A stretch of DNA of 64,000 nucleotides, taken from contig NZ_JAODNM010000117.1 in assembly GCF_025464955.1 (NCBI RefSeq), forward strand, positions 148,781 through 212,780. The letters run 5' to 3'. Positions 6,471 through 14,938 of the stretch are shown in pieces (position 1 is the stretch's first letter; every line of letters starts with the position of its first letter). Source of the stretch: Amycolatopsis sp. (GTDB lineage Bacteria > Actinomycetota > Actinomycetes > Mycobacteriales > Pseudonocardiaceae). The notes below the pieces were generated by a model. It did not search any database, was not told the DNA's origin, and saw only the letters and a list, made by a program, of their open reading frames with translations. Made by a program: the position numbers and the translations under genes.

Positions 6471-7970
6471 TCAGTCGGTGGTGGACCAGGTGTGGACGGG
6501 GGCGCCGGAGGCGGAGTGCTCGAGGTAGCGCGAGAGCATCCTGGCCAGCGCGGCTTCGCGGTCGTCGCCGTGCTCCTGCGCGTCCACGACGAAGTCGCGC
6601 TGCCACGACGAGCCCGACTTCCTGGCGAGACAGCGGTGCTCGATCACCCCGAGGTACCGCTCCCTGGCCTCGCTGGATACGCCGGAGCGCTCGAGCCCCT
6701 CATGGGCGAGCGGCAGCAGGACGCGCAGCGCCAGTTCGTCCGGAGTCATCCAGCCGATGCCCGGCCAGTACAGCTGCGAGTCGAAACCCAGCCGCGCGCC
6801 GGCGTACAGATTCTCCTCGGCGGCTTGGAACGACATCTGCGTCCAGATCGGACGCTCCGACTCGGCTAGCGCCCGCTGCGCGCCGTAGAAGAACGCGGCG
6901 TTCGCCACCACGTCGAGCACGGTCGGCCCGGCCGGCAGGACGCGGTTCTCGACGCGCAGGTGCGGTTCGCCGTCGACGACGTCGTACACCGGCCGGTTCC
7001 AGCGCCAGATAGTGCCATTGTGCATCCGCAGTTCGGCCAATTTGGGCGCTTGCCCAGTTTCGAGCGCCTCGACCGGATCTTCGGGGTCGGTTTCCGGTAA
7101 CAGCCCGGGAAAATAACGAACATTCTCTTCGAAAAGGTCAAATATTGACGTGATCCATCTCTCGCCGAACCACACTCTCGGCCGGACGCCCTGGTTCTTC
7201 AGCTCCTCCGGTCTGGTATCCGTGGCCTGCAGGAACAGCGGAATCCGCGTTTCGTGCCACAGGGCTTTTCCCAGCAGGAAGGGCGAATTCGCACCGAGTG
7301 CCACCTGGACGCCGGCGAGGCATTGAGCCGCGTTCCAGTGCGCCGCGAATTCTTCCGGCGCCACTTGCAAGTGCAGCTGCACGGACGTGCAGGCGGCTTC
7401 GGGCAGGATCGTCTCTGCTTGAGTACGCAACCGTTCCGGCTTCGAGCCGTCCAGCGCGGCGCCTTCCAGTGCCAGGATGAGGTGTTCGCCGCGGGCAGCG
7501 AAGATCTGGTCGTTCAGCAGCGCGTACCGGGCGTTGTGTGTCAACCACTTCTGGTCGAAGTGCTCCTCGCCCAGCGTCGGCAGGGTGCCGATCATGGCGA
7601 GCTGGGAGCCGGCGTGGTTCGCCTGCTCGCCGGCTTTGGCCAGGTAGGCATCGAGGTCGTCTTCAAGTCCTAGCAAGGAATCTTGTGCCAGTGGGCGGGG
7701 CGGCACGTTCAGTTCGATGTTGTGCTGGCCGAGTTCGGTGGTGAACGAAGGATCGTCCAGCGCGTCGAGCACCGCGCCGTTCGTCATCGACGGCCGCATG
7801 TCGGCGTCGACCAGATTCAGCTCCAGTTCCAACCCGATATTCTTGTGTGCAAAGGAAAAACTACCATCCGAGAGCATTCGTGCGAGGGTGTCGAGACAGC
7901 GTTGGACCTTCCTGCGGTAACGCCCGCGGTCGCGGGGGTTGAAGGGGTCCGCCGACAGAGCCATGCCCAT
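6471..7970 (-). CDS. Glutamate--cysteine ligase family protein
   Basis: A 499-residue member of the GCS2-like ligase family common in actinobacteria. Recognisable stretches are the glutamate-binding region NIGLELELNLVD, TELGQHNIELNVPPRPL, EAACTSVQLHLQV, LGANSPFLLGKALWHETRIPLF, RVWFGERWITSIFDLFEENVRYFP and LRVENRVLPAGPT. The start at 7968-7970 (MGMALSAD) follows GAGGAG with suitable spacing; an ATG 69 bp upstream is less likely. Family members are assumed to form an amide between glutamate and an amine or cysteine. In a mycothiol producer glutathione synthesis is not expected, so the true substrate is open (ergothioneine-type gamma-glutamylcysteine is one option). It appears monocistronic. Confidence 0.88.
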   Translation of the reverse strand: MGMALSADPFNPRDRGRYRRKVQRCLDTLARMLSDGSFSFAHKNIGLELELNLVDADMRPSMTNGAVLDALDDPSFTTELGQHNIELNVPPRPLAQDSLLGLEDDLDAYLAKAGEQANHAGSQLAMIGTLPTLGEEHFDQKWLTHNARYALLNDQIFAARGEHLILALEGAALDGSKPERLRTQAETILPEAACTSVQLHLQVAPEEFAAHWNAAQCLAGVQVALGANSPFLLGKALWHETRIPLFLQATDTRPEELKNQGVRPRVWFGERWITSIFDLFEENVRYFPGLLPETDPEDPVEALETGQAPKLAELRMHNGTIWRWNRPVYDVVDGEPHLRVENRVLPAGPTVLDVVANAAFFYGAQRALAESERPIWTQMSFQAAEENLYAGARLGFDSQLYWPGIGWMTPDELALRVLLPLAHEGLERSGVSSEARERYLGVIEHRCLARKSGSSWQRDFVVDAQEHGDDREAALARMLSRYLEHSASGAPVHTWSTTD

Positions 7971-8194
7971 AAATTTCTGCTCCTCGTAGTTCCAGCCGCG
8001 CGGGACAGGCAACCGGGTCCCGGCTGACCACCGTTTCACGACACGACAGTCCGGTATAGCGCCAAACTGGTGCTCTGTGTCACTAGGGGTTAACGGTCAG
8101 CAAAATGCGGCCATTAGGACCAGAAAACGTCCCGGCGTGCGGACCAAACGGACCTTGTTTCCCCCGAATGGCACAGCGCTGACACACTCACCGG

Positions 8195-9004
8195 GTGAGA
8201 CCGATGATCTTCGTCGACGACGAGACCGACCCGAGACTGGACGATTTCCGTGATTTGTCCACGGCCGACCGACGCCCGGATCGGCCTGGCGGCAGGGGAT
8301 TCGTCATCGCCGAAGGCACCGTCGTGGTCGAGCGAATGCTCCGTTCGAGGTACCCGGTGCGTGCATTACTTGGTGTTGAACGGCGTTTTAGAGAACTCGC
8401 CGACCCCTTGGCGGAAGTCGACGCGCCCGCGTATGTGACTTCCGCGGAGACGATGGCGAATGTCGTCGGGTTCCACCTCAACCGCGGAGTGCTCGCCGTA
8501 GCCGACCGTCCGCCGGCGTCCACTGTCGACGAAGTGCTCGCCGACGCCCGCGTTGTCGCGGTGTTGGAGGGCGTCGGCGACCACGAGAACCTCGGCGCGC
8601 TCTTCCGCAACGCGGCCGCGCTCGGTGTCGACGGGATCCTCGTCGGGCCCGCCTGCTCGGACCCGCTGTACCGCCGCAGCGTGCGGGTGTCGATGGGGCA
8701 CGTGCTGAGGGTGCCGTTCGCGACGTTCGAGAGCTGGCCGGCCGGGCTCGGTCCGCTGCGGGACCGCGGTTTCCGGCTCGCCGCGCTGACGCCGAGGGCT
8801 GATTCCGTCCCGTTGCGTTCGCTTCGTGGCCACGGTCTTGAGCGCGTCGCACTGATGCTCGGCTCGGAGGGACCAGGATTGAGCGAGGAAGCCTTGGCGG
8901 TGGCCGACTTCGCCGTCCGGATTCCGATGGCCGACGGCGTCGACTCGCTGAATGTGGCGACCGCTGCCGCTGTCGCCTTCTACGAACTCACCGAAGCTGA
9001 GTAA
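8195..9004 (+). CDS. TrmH/SpoU-family RNA 2'-O-methyltransferase
   Basis: A 269-residue SPOUT methyltransferase. The N-terminal substrate-binding part includes GFVIAEGTVVVERMLRSRYPVRALL; the knotted C-terminal domain carries VAVLEGVGDHENLGALFRNAAALGVDGIL, then VALMLGSEGPGLSEEAL and IPMADGVDSLNVATAAAVAFYE, the three SPOU motifs that bind SAM. The GTG start at 8195 may be leaderless. It is followed by the DUF2537 gene and the convergent sepH, the same order as Rv0881-Rv0882-Rv0883c in Mycobacterium tuberculosis (from memory). It probably methylates a ribose in rRNA or tRNA; the exact target cannot be read from sequence. Confidence 0.93.
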   Translation: MRPMIFVDDETDPRLDDFRDLSTADRRPDRPGGRGFVIAEGTVVVERMLRSRYPVRALLGVERRFRELADPLAEVDAPAYVTSAETMANVVGFHLNRGVLAVADRPPASTVDEVLADARVVAVLEGVGDHENLGALFRNAAALGVDGILVGPACSDPLYRRSVRVSMGHVLRVPFATFESWPAGLGPLRDRGFRLAALTPRADSVPLRSLRGHGLERVALMLGSEGPGLSEEALAVADFAVRIPMADGVDSLNVATAAAVAFYELTEAE

Positions 9005-9044
9005 GTTGGCTCCGGTGACTACGCGAACCGAGGGGAGCCAGTCG

Positions 9045-9677
9045 GTGGAACTGCGGATCCGCGGTGAGCGGGCGGTGCTCGCCGCCGACGATGGCGTCGA
9101 CGTCCAGGAGGCGGACCCGCACAGCCTGGCCATCGGCACGGAGCTCGCCGAAGCGCTGCACGAGTGGGCGCGCGTCGCGGCCGCACTGCGGCGCGCCGAA
9201 CCTGCCGCCTCCGAGGACCACAGCGCCGAAGCTGCCGCTGTCGTGTCGCGCAGGGGCCACCAGTTGGCTGTCCGGGTTGCCACGGTGATGGGCGCTCCGC
9301 TGGTCTACCGCGACCCCGTCACCGATCTGGCGACCCTCATCGAACCGCCGCTGCGGGAGCCGTCTGCCGCGCCTTCTCTGGTGGCGCGGCTGTTCGGCAC
9401 GTCGGAGCACGACAACGAGCCGACACCGTGGGGCACGGGGCTGACTGTCGCCGCCTTCGTCGCCGCCGTGCTGTGCGTCGCTATGCTCGCGCTGGCCGGC
9501 ACGCTGGCGACGGAGACCAGCGGCTGGCTCGCCGTCGTCGCGTCCCTCATCGTGACCGCCGGCTTGGCGCCGTCGCTCTGGCTCGCGCGCAGGCTGCCGA
9601 TCGTCCGCTGGGCGGCGTTGGGCGCGGCCGTGGGCGTGGTCATCGCATGGGTCGGCGTGCTGATCGACGTGCTCTAG
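9045..9677 (+). CDS. DUF2537 membrane protein
   Basis: A 210-residue protein with a cytoplasmic N-terminal half (VELRIRGERAVLAADDGVDV, then SLAIGTELAEALHEWARVAAALRRAE) and four C-terminal membrane helices (about 115-205). I chose the GTG at 9045 because AGGGGAG lies 7 nt upstream and the family starts with a V/M-E-L-R motif; a GTG at 9015 is the alternative. The stop shares the tetranucleotide CTAG with the stop of sepH on the other strand. Function unknown; consistently found between the RNA methyltransferase and sepH, which may hint at a link to cell division or the envelope. Confidence 0.85.
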   Translation: MELRIRGERAVLAADDGVDVQEADPHSLAIGTELAEALHEWARVAAALRRAEPAASEDHSAEAAAVVSRRGHQLAVRVATVMGAPLVYRDPVTDLATLIEPPLREPSAAPSLVARLFGTSEHDNEPTPWGTGLTVAAFVAAVLCVAMLALAGTLATETSGWLAVVASLIVTAGLAPSLWLARRLPIVRWAALGAAVGVVIAWVGVLIDVL

Positions 9678-10534
9678 CCGCGCTGGGAGCGGACGCCGAG
9701 GAGGACGTCTTCCCAGGAAGGCACGATGGGGTGGTTCTTCTTCCCCTTCACGCGGGCGGGCTGCTCGGTCTTGGCTTCTTCGGGCTCGTCGGCCGGGACG
9801 CGCGGGATTTCCCGGGTGTCGTCGTCAGTGTCCGGTTCGGCGATCGGTGTGTCGAGAACGGCTTCGTCCTGTTCGTCGAGGGTGGAGTCCAGCGTTGGCT
9901 GCTCGACGTGGTCGCGCTCGGCTTCCACGGCCCGCAGCGTCCGAGGCGCACGGTAGGAGTTGGGGTCGAGCAGGTCGTGGGCGTGCTCGTCGAGCGCGTG
10001 CACGGTGCCGCCGTGCGCGCCGGGGGAGAACGCCCAGTGCGCACGGTTGTCGGAGCGGCCGGCCTTCCAGCTCAGCTCGACGATCCAGCGGCCGTCGTCG
10101 CCGCGCCAGGAGTCCCATTTGGACTGGGTGTAGTCGTGCCCGCGGACACCGAAGGAGTGCGCGATCACTTCGCCGAGCGTCTGCACGTCCGGGCCGTCTT
10201 CGCGGACCGGGTGCGCGCGCTGGGCGAGTTCGGCGTAGCGGGAGCGCTCCAGCAGGACGGGGTACGCGAAGCGCTCGACCCGGGACACCGTGACCCCGGC
10301 GGTCGTCGCGACCTGCTCGACGGACTCGCCCGCCCGGATCCGGGCTTGGATCTCACGTGGCCGCATCTGACTCTCCAACTCGATCTCGATCTGGCCGAGC
10401 CGGGTGAGGTCGCCACGGGCCGCCGCTCGTAGTCTCTCATCGGCGGGGAGCAGAAAACGCGTGCGGCTCGCCGGGTCTTCGCACACGATGGACTTGCCGT
10501 CCTCGTGTAACCCGACTACCCGTAGCGCTCGCAT
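9674..10534 (-). CDS. sepH: Septation protein SepH
   Basis: A 286-residue SepH (DUF3071) protein. The N-terminal conserved domain (MRALRVVGLHEDGKSIVCED, about 1-90) includes a helix-turn-helix-like part (MRPREIQARIRAGESVEQVA, then AGVTVSRVERFAYPVLLERSR). The middle has DGRWIVELSWKAGRSDNRAHW, and the disordered acidic tail ends with a conserved HPIVPSWEDVLLGVRS block. SepH of Streptomyces stimulates FtsZ assembly, the HTH region contacting FtsZ. It converges with the DUF2537 gene, sharing a CTAG stop overlap. Confidence 0.95.
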   Translation of the reverse strand: MRALRVVGLHEDGKSIVCEDPASRTRFLLPADERLRAAARGDLTRLGQIEIELESQMRPREIQARIRAGESVEQVATTAGVTVSRVERFAYPVLLERSRYAELAQRAHPVREDGPDVQTLGEVIAHSFGVRGHDYTQSKWDSWRGDDGRWIVELSWKAGRSDNRAHWAFSPGAHGGTVHALDEHAHDLLDPNSYRAPRTLRAVEAERDHVEQPTLDSTLDEQDEAVLDTPIAEPDTDDDTREIPRVPADEPEEAKTEQPARVKGKKNHPIVPSWEDVLLGVRSQRG

Positions 10535-10697
10535 GATCGCCTCCCCTGAACTTCACCTTTGTGGGTGTCTACGTTAGTTCGGCGCGTCGACTTGACGTGA
10601 GAGGCGCGCCGAGGTTCCACTCTTCTGCTCTTGATCTTGAGGCACCCGAGTGGTTCCCGTCGAACGGACGCGCCGGGCAGTCGTCGTCACGAAGAGG

Positions 10698-11840
10698 TTA
10701 ATCAGGAAGCCGGACAGTGACGACCAAGCCGCCGCTCGCGCGTGCTTCGGCTCGCACGGTGCCGCTGTGGGCCTGCGCCACCGAACGGACGATCGACAGC
10801 CCGAGCCCGGCGTTCGACGACGAGGCGGTGCGATCGGGCGTCAGCCGCCGAAAGGGCTCGAACAGGTCCTCGACGGCGTCCGCGGGCACGACCGGGCCGG
10901 AGTTGGTGACCACCAGCGTGTCGCCGACCTGCAGCCGGACGGACCCGCCGGGCTGGTTGTAGCTGATCGCGTTCTGCACAAGGTTTGTCACCAGCCGCTC
11001 GAGCAGCACCTTGTCACCGGCGACGGTGCGCGCTCGCAGATCGGGTTCCAGCGTCACGCCGTGCTTCTCGGCGAGCGCGGACGACGACCGCAGCACCGAC
11101 CGCGCGACGTTGTCGAGCCGGATCGGGGTGCGCCTGGTGAGACCGCGATCGCCGCGCGCGAGGACGAGCAGCCCCTCGATCATGCGTTCGCTGCGTTCGT
11201 TGGTGTGCAGCAGATGCGCGCCGAGCTTGACGACCTCGGGCCGCACTTCCGGGTCGGCCAGCGCGACCTCGATCAGCGTCCGCTGCACGGCCAGCGGGGT
11301 TCGCAGTTCGTGGGACGCGTTGGCGACGAACCGCTTTTGGCTGTCGAACGACACGGCCAGTCGGTCGAGCATGCTGTCGAAAGTGTCGGCGAGCTCCTTG
11401 AGCTCGTCTTCCGGGCCGTCGAGGTTGATGCGGCGATGCATGTCCTCGGCTTCGAGCTTCCTGGCCGTCGCGGTGATGGCGTGCAGCGGCCGCAGGGCCC
11501 GCCGCGCCATCACCCAGCCGAACAGGACCGCCAGCACGACGGCGATCAGCAGCGCGATCGACGACTGGATGACCAGCGAGGTCAGCACGGACGTGCGGTA
11601 GTCGTCGAGCGATGTGGTGACGATCGTCCGGGTCGCTTCGGCCGTCGCCGCCACGGTGGTGTCGGCGGTGGCTCCGACCGCCATGGCCGGCACGGCTTTG
11701 ATCGCGAGCCTGGTCGCGTCGGGCAGCGTGCCGCGCACGAGCAGGTAGTTGATCACCAGCAGAACCAGTCCGACCAGCAGGAAGAGCCCGCCGTACAGCG
11801 CGGTCAGCCTGCCCCGCACCGACATCCGCAGCCGGGGCAT
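10698..11840 (-). CDS. Sensor histidine kinase, OmpR-system type
   Basis: A 380-residue membrane kinase: TM1 about 14-36, a short ~48-residue extracytoplasmic loop, TM2 about 84-110, HAMP to ~165, HisKA with the phosphorylated His177 (NASHELRTPLAVQ), and HATPase_c (NLVQNAISYN and SNAGLGLSIVRSVAQAHSG). The small sensor loop suggests detection of envelope or intramembrane signals rather than a solute. It overlaps the response regulator upstream (stop and start share ATGA), so they are co-translated. Divergent from them is a lipoprotein-exporter operon, the likely target. Confidence 0.95.
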   Translation of the reverse strand: MPRLRMSVRGRLTALYGGLFLLVGLVLLVINYLLVRGTLPDATRLAIKAVPAMAVGATADTTVAATAEATRTIVTTSLDDYRTSVLTSLVIQSSIALLIAVVLAVLFGWVMARRALRPLHAITATARKLEAEDMHRRINLDGPEDELKELADTFDSMLDRLAVSFDSQKRFVANASHELRTPLAVQRTLIEVALADPEVRPEVVKLGAHLLHTNERSERMIEGLLVLARGDRGLTRRTPIRLDNVARSVLRSSSALAEKHGVTLEPDLRARTVAGDKVLLERLVTNLVQNAISYNQPGGSVRLQVGDTLVVTNSGPVVPADAVEDLFEPFRRLTPDRTASSSNAGLGLSIVRSVAQAHSGTVRAEARASGGLVVTVRLPD

Positions 11841-12496
11841 CAGGCGAACCGGTAACCGGCGCCGGGCACCGTCTCGATGGGGCCCGGCTGGCCGAGTTTG
11901 CGCCGCAAGGTCATCACGGCGACCCGCACGGCGTTGGTGAACGGGTCGGCGTTCTCGTCCCAGGCCTTGTCGAGCAGGTCTTCGGCGCTGACGACGGCGC
12001 CTTCCGCGCGCATCAGGACCTCCAGCACGGCGAACTCCTTCGGCGAAAGGGGCAGGTACTTGCTGTCCCTGGTGGCCTGGTGCCGCGGCAGGTCCAGCAC
12101 GATCCCGCCGCGTTCCAGTACCGGCGGCAGCGCCGGCCGGGCCCGCCGCGCAAGCGCTTGCACCCGCGCGACGAGCTCGGCGAAGGCGAACGGCTTCGTG
12201 AGGTAGTCGTCGGCTCCGAAGCCCAACCCGGCGACGCGGTCTTCGACTTCGGCGGACGCGGTGACCATGAGAATCCTGGCCTCGCCGCCCGCCGCGATCA
12301 CCGCGGCGCAGACGTCGTCGCCGTGGACGAGCGGCAGATCGCGATCCAGCACGACGACGTCGTAACCGTGCACGCCGACCCGCTCCAGCGCCTGCTGGCC
12401 GTCGTAGCAGACGTCGACGGCCATCGACAGCCTCCGCAGGCCCTCGGCGATCGTGTCGGCCATCAGCTGTTCGTCTTCGACCACGAGCACGCGCAT
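11840..12496 (-). CDS. OmpR-family response regulator
   Basis: A 218-residue regulator: receiver domain with MRVLVVEDEQ acidic pocket, phosphoacceptor Asp51 (VVVLDRDLPLVHGD), switch Thr in LMVTASAE and Lys in DDYLTKPFAF; winged-helix C-terminal domain (LSPKEFAVLEVLMRAEGAVV, then FTNAVRVAVMTLRRKLG). The ATG at 12494-12496 is chosen because the receiver fold begins there. A direct repeat with 11-bp periodicity, the usual OmpR-family layout, lies about 20 bp upstream and again in front of the secreted protein gene at 16502, so autoregulation and a small regulon are likely. Confidence 0.95.
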   Translation of the reverse strand: MRVLVVEDEQLMADTIAEGLRRLSMAVDVCYDGQQALERVGVHGYDVVVLDRDLPLVHGDDVCAAVIAAGGEARILMVTASAEVEDRVAGLGFGADDYLTKPFAFAELVARVQALARRARPALPPVLERGGIVLDLPRHQATRDSKYLPLSPKEFAVLEVLMRAEGAVVSAEDLLDKAWDENADPFTNAVRVAVMTLRRKLGQPGPIETVPGAGYRFA

Positions 12497-12515
12497 AACC
12501 CCAGTCTGCTGGCCT

Positions 12516-12574
12516 GGGATAAGCGGTGGATAAACGAACTCGCTTAACGCGGCGAAATCACCCGATCCGTACAC
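12516..12574 (+). promoter_or_regulatory. Duplicated two-component promoter module, copy 1
   Basis: This 59-bp block aligns without gaps to 16379-16437, 51 of 59 bases identical. It contains GGATAA twice at 11-bp spacing (GGGATAAGCGG then GGATAAACGA), a GCTTA element inverted to the TAAGC, and a distal ATCACCCGATCCGTA block. It lies between the divergent response regulator and the lipoprotein gene, whose ATG is 8 bp past the block; that spacing suggests a leaderless mRNA with -10 near GTACAC. The regulator at 11840-12496 is the inferred binder. Confidence 0.7.
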
Positions 12575-12582
12575 CTTTCGCC

Positions 12583-13131
12583 ATGACAAACACGGTGAAG
12601 CTTCGATACGGATTCGCGGTGGCCGGGATTGCGCTGGTCGGCCTGGTGAGCGCGTGCGGCGGTGGCGGGGACGGCGGGAACAAGGTCGCGTCGGCCGGTG
12701 GCGACACCGGCAAGCAGAGTGCGTCGGCCAAGCCGTCGCCGCAGGACCAGGCGCTGGCGTGGGCGCAGTGCATGCGCAAGAACGGGGTCGCCGTTCCCGA
12801 CCCGAAACCCGGCTCGGATGGGACGATCATGCTTCCCGCCGGTGGCCAGGGCGCCGATCAGGCCGCCTTGGAGAAGGCCACGGACGCCTGCAAGGCACTC
12901 ATGCCGTCCATCGGCGGAGAGGGCAACAAGCTCGACGCCAAGCAGTTGGACGAGCAACTCGCGACGGCGAAGTGCATGCGCGCTCACGGCGTCCCGATGT
13001 CCGATCCGACCCCGGACAGTCCGAGCACGATGGACGCCTCCGCGGCCGGCGACATGTCGAAGGTGGAAGCGGCGGCCAAGGCGTGCGGGATGAAGGGCAT
13101 CCCGGTCGTCAAAGCGGCGCCGGCGAAATGA
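12583..13131 (+). CDS. Lipoprotein with duplicated CMRxxG motif
   Basis: A 182-residue exported lipoprotein. The signal peptide (LRYGFAVAGIALVGLVSAC) ends in the lipobox V-S-A-C with Cys26 as the lipidated residue. The mature part has a Gly-rich linker and two related halves, each with a Cys-Met-Arg motif: WAQCMRKNGVAVPDP and ATAKCMRAHGVPMSDPTP, each followed by a further Cys. Such small Cys-Met-Arg proteins recur beside actinobacterial exporters, but no function is established that I know of. It is the first gene of an operon with an adaptor, ATPase and permease (ATGA overlap with the adaptor). Its ATG lacks an SD, consistent with a leaderless start. Confidence 0.88.
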   Translation: MTNTVKLRYGFAVAGIALVGLVSACGGGGDGGNKVASAGGDTGKQSASAKPSPQDQALAWAQCMRKNGVAVPDPKPGSDGTIMLPAGGQGADQAALEKATDACKALMPSIGGEGNKLDAKQLDEQLATAKCMRAHGVPMSDPTPDSPSTMDASAAGDMSKVEAAAKACGMKGIPVVKAAPAK

Positions 13132-14240
13132 CCGACACCGCGCGGCGAACGCGCCGTGCTCGCTGGGTGGTCGTCGGGACCGCCCTGTTCGTGGTGATCG
13201 TGGTGGGCACCGTGGTCGTGGTGTCCAGGGGCGCGTCCGGTTCGGCGTCCGGTGCGGTACCCCCGCCGAAGGCCGCCACGGCCGTGGTCGAGAAAACAGA
13301 CCTGACCGACTCGGACTCGGCGGACGGCAAGGTCGGCTTCGGGCCCGACCACGCGATCTCGGGTCGCAAACCGGGCACGGTCACCGGCTTGCCCAATCTC
13401 GGCGACACCGTCACGCGAGGCAAACCGCTGTACTGGGTGGACGCCAAGCCGGTGCCGCTGTTCTACGGCGCGATCCCGTTCTACCGCGACCTGACCGCGG
13501 GCATGACCGACGGACCGGACGTCAAGGAGCTGGAGGACAACCTGCAGGCGCTGGGCTTCGGCGGGTTCGGCAAACCGGACCAGAAGTTCACCGCCGCGAC
13601 GGCCGCCGCGCTCAAGAAGTGGCAGAAATCCCTGAAACTGGACCAGACCGGCACGCTCGCGATGGGCGACGTCGCTGTCGAAAGCGACGCTGTCCGGGTT
13701 TCCTCGATCACCGGCCAGCTGGGTGCGCCTGCGACCGGGAACCTGGTGAAGGTCACCGGAACTCAGCGACTCGTCACGTTGCAGCTCGACGCGAACAAGG
13801 GGACCGAAGCCACCGTCGGGGCGAAGGTCGGGGTCGCTGTCAACGGCGGCAAGGCCGGCACCGGCACAGTCACCCAGGTCAGCCCGTCGACCGACTCGGG
13901 CGGCGACGGTTCGGGCTCGGGCTCCGGCTCCGGTGGCAACGGCAGTGGCGGAACGCCGAAGGTCACCGTGATCGTCAAGCTCGACGACCCGGCGTCGGCT
14001 GGGAACCTCGATGGCGCACCCGCGACCGTCACCTTCACCACCGGTACGCGCCAAGGCGTCCTGGTCGTCCCGATCGGTGCGTTGCTGGCGCTGGCCGATG
14101 GCGGCTACGGCGTCCAGATCGTCGACGCGGGTGGGCTGCAGCACCTGGTCAAGGTGACCACGGGGCTGTTCGCCGGCGGCAACGTCGAGATCACCGGCCA
14201 GGGCATCACCGAAGGCACGAAGGTGGTGACGACGTCGTGA
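13128..14240 (+). CDS. Membrane-anchored adaptor with peptidoglycan-binding domain
   Basis: A 370-residue protein with one N-terminal membrane helix (about 13-33, VVVGTALFVVIVVGTVVVV), an HlyD-like lipoyl half (GKVGFGPDHAISGRKPGTVT), an inserted PG_binding_1 domain (MTDGPDVKELEDNLQALGFG through ATAAALKKWQKSLKLDQTG), then a beta-barrel part and a Gly/Ser linker (GSGSGSGSGGNGSG). The insertion where MacA would carry its long coiled coil suggests it anchors the exporter to peptidoglycan instead of an outer-membrane channel. It overlaps the lipoprotein (ATGA) and the ATPase (GTGA). Confidence 0.9.
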   Translation: MTDTARRTRRARWVVVGTALFVVIVVGTVVVVSRGASGSASGAVPPPKAATAVVEKTDLTDSDSADGKVGFGPDHAISGRKPGTVTGLPNLGDTVTRGKPLYWVDAKPVPLFYGAIPFYRDLTAGMTDGPDVKELEDNLQALGFGGFGKPDQKFTAATAAALKKWQKSLKLDQTGTLAMGDVAVESDAVRVSSITGQLGAPATGNLVKVTGTQRLVTLQLDANKGTEATVGAKVGVAVNGGKAGTGTVTQVSPSTDSGGDGSGSGSGSGGNGSGGTPKVTVIVKLDDPASAGNLDGAPATVTFTTGTRQGVLVVPIGALLALADGGYGVQIVDAGGLQHLVKVTTGLFAGGNVEITGQGITEGTKVVTTS

Positions 14241-14938
14241 CTCCGGTGCTGGCGGTTCACTCGGCGAGCCGGACCTATCCCGGCGGAGTGCGCGCGCTGC
14301 GGGGAGTTTCGCTGTCGATGGAGGCCGGGGAGATGGTCGGGATCGTCGGCCCGTCGGGTTCGGGCAAGTCGACGTTGCTGCAGCTCATGGGCACTTTGGA
14401 CCGGCCGACGAGCGGGCGGATCGAGCTGCGCGGATTCGACGTCGCGACGCTGCCCGACAGCAGTTTGTCGGCATTGCGTTCGCGCTGGATCGGGTTCGTG
14501 TTCCAGCAGTTCTTCCTCGACGAAGGAGTCAGCGCGGTCGACAACGTCGTCACGGGATTGCTCTACGCGGGTGTGCCTCGGCGGAGACGTCGTGCGCTGG
14601 CGTTGTCCGCGCTGGAGCGGGTCGGGCTGGCGCATCGCGGCAACCACCTGCCCAACGAGCTTTCGGGCGGGGAGAAGCAGCGCGTCGCGATCGCGCGGGC
14701 GGTGGTCAACAACCCGGCGATCCTGCTGGCCGACGAACCGACCGGGGCGCTCGACACCGAGAACGGCGCGGCGATCCTGCGGCTGCTGCGCTCGTTGAGC
14801 GCGGACGGGACGACGGTCGTGCTGATCACCCACGACCGCGACATCGCGGCTGGGCTGCCGAGGCGGATCGAGCTCCTTGACGGCGCGCTGCGGTTGGACA
14901 CCGGTACGCCGAAGTCGATGCGGCGGGTGGCGTCGTGA
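14237..14938 (+). CDS. ABC transporter ATP-binding protein, MacB type
   Basis: A 233-residue nucleotide-binding subunit with Walker A GPSGSGKST (residues ~38-46), Q-loop FVFQQFFLDEGVSAVDNV, signature LSGGEKQRVAIARAV, Walker B ILLADEPTGALD and the H-loop LITHD. The GTG start at 14237 overlaps the adaptor stop (GTGA). It energises the FtsX-fold permease encoded next and is closely similar in layout to the ATPase at 1216-1917, so the window holds two related exporters. Confidence 0.94.
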   Translation: MTPVLAVHSASRTYPGGVRALRGVSLSMEAGEMVGIVGPSGSGKSTLLQLMGTLDRPTSGRIELRGFDVATLPDSSLSALRSRWIGFVFQQFFLDEGVSAVDNVVTGLLYAGVPRRRRRALALSALERVGLAHRGNHLPNELSGGEKQRVAIARAVVNNPAILLADEPTGALDTENGAAILRLLRSLSADGTTVVLITHDRDIAAGLPRRIELLDGALRLDTGTPKSMRRVAS

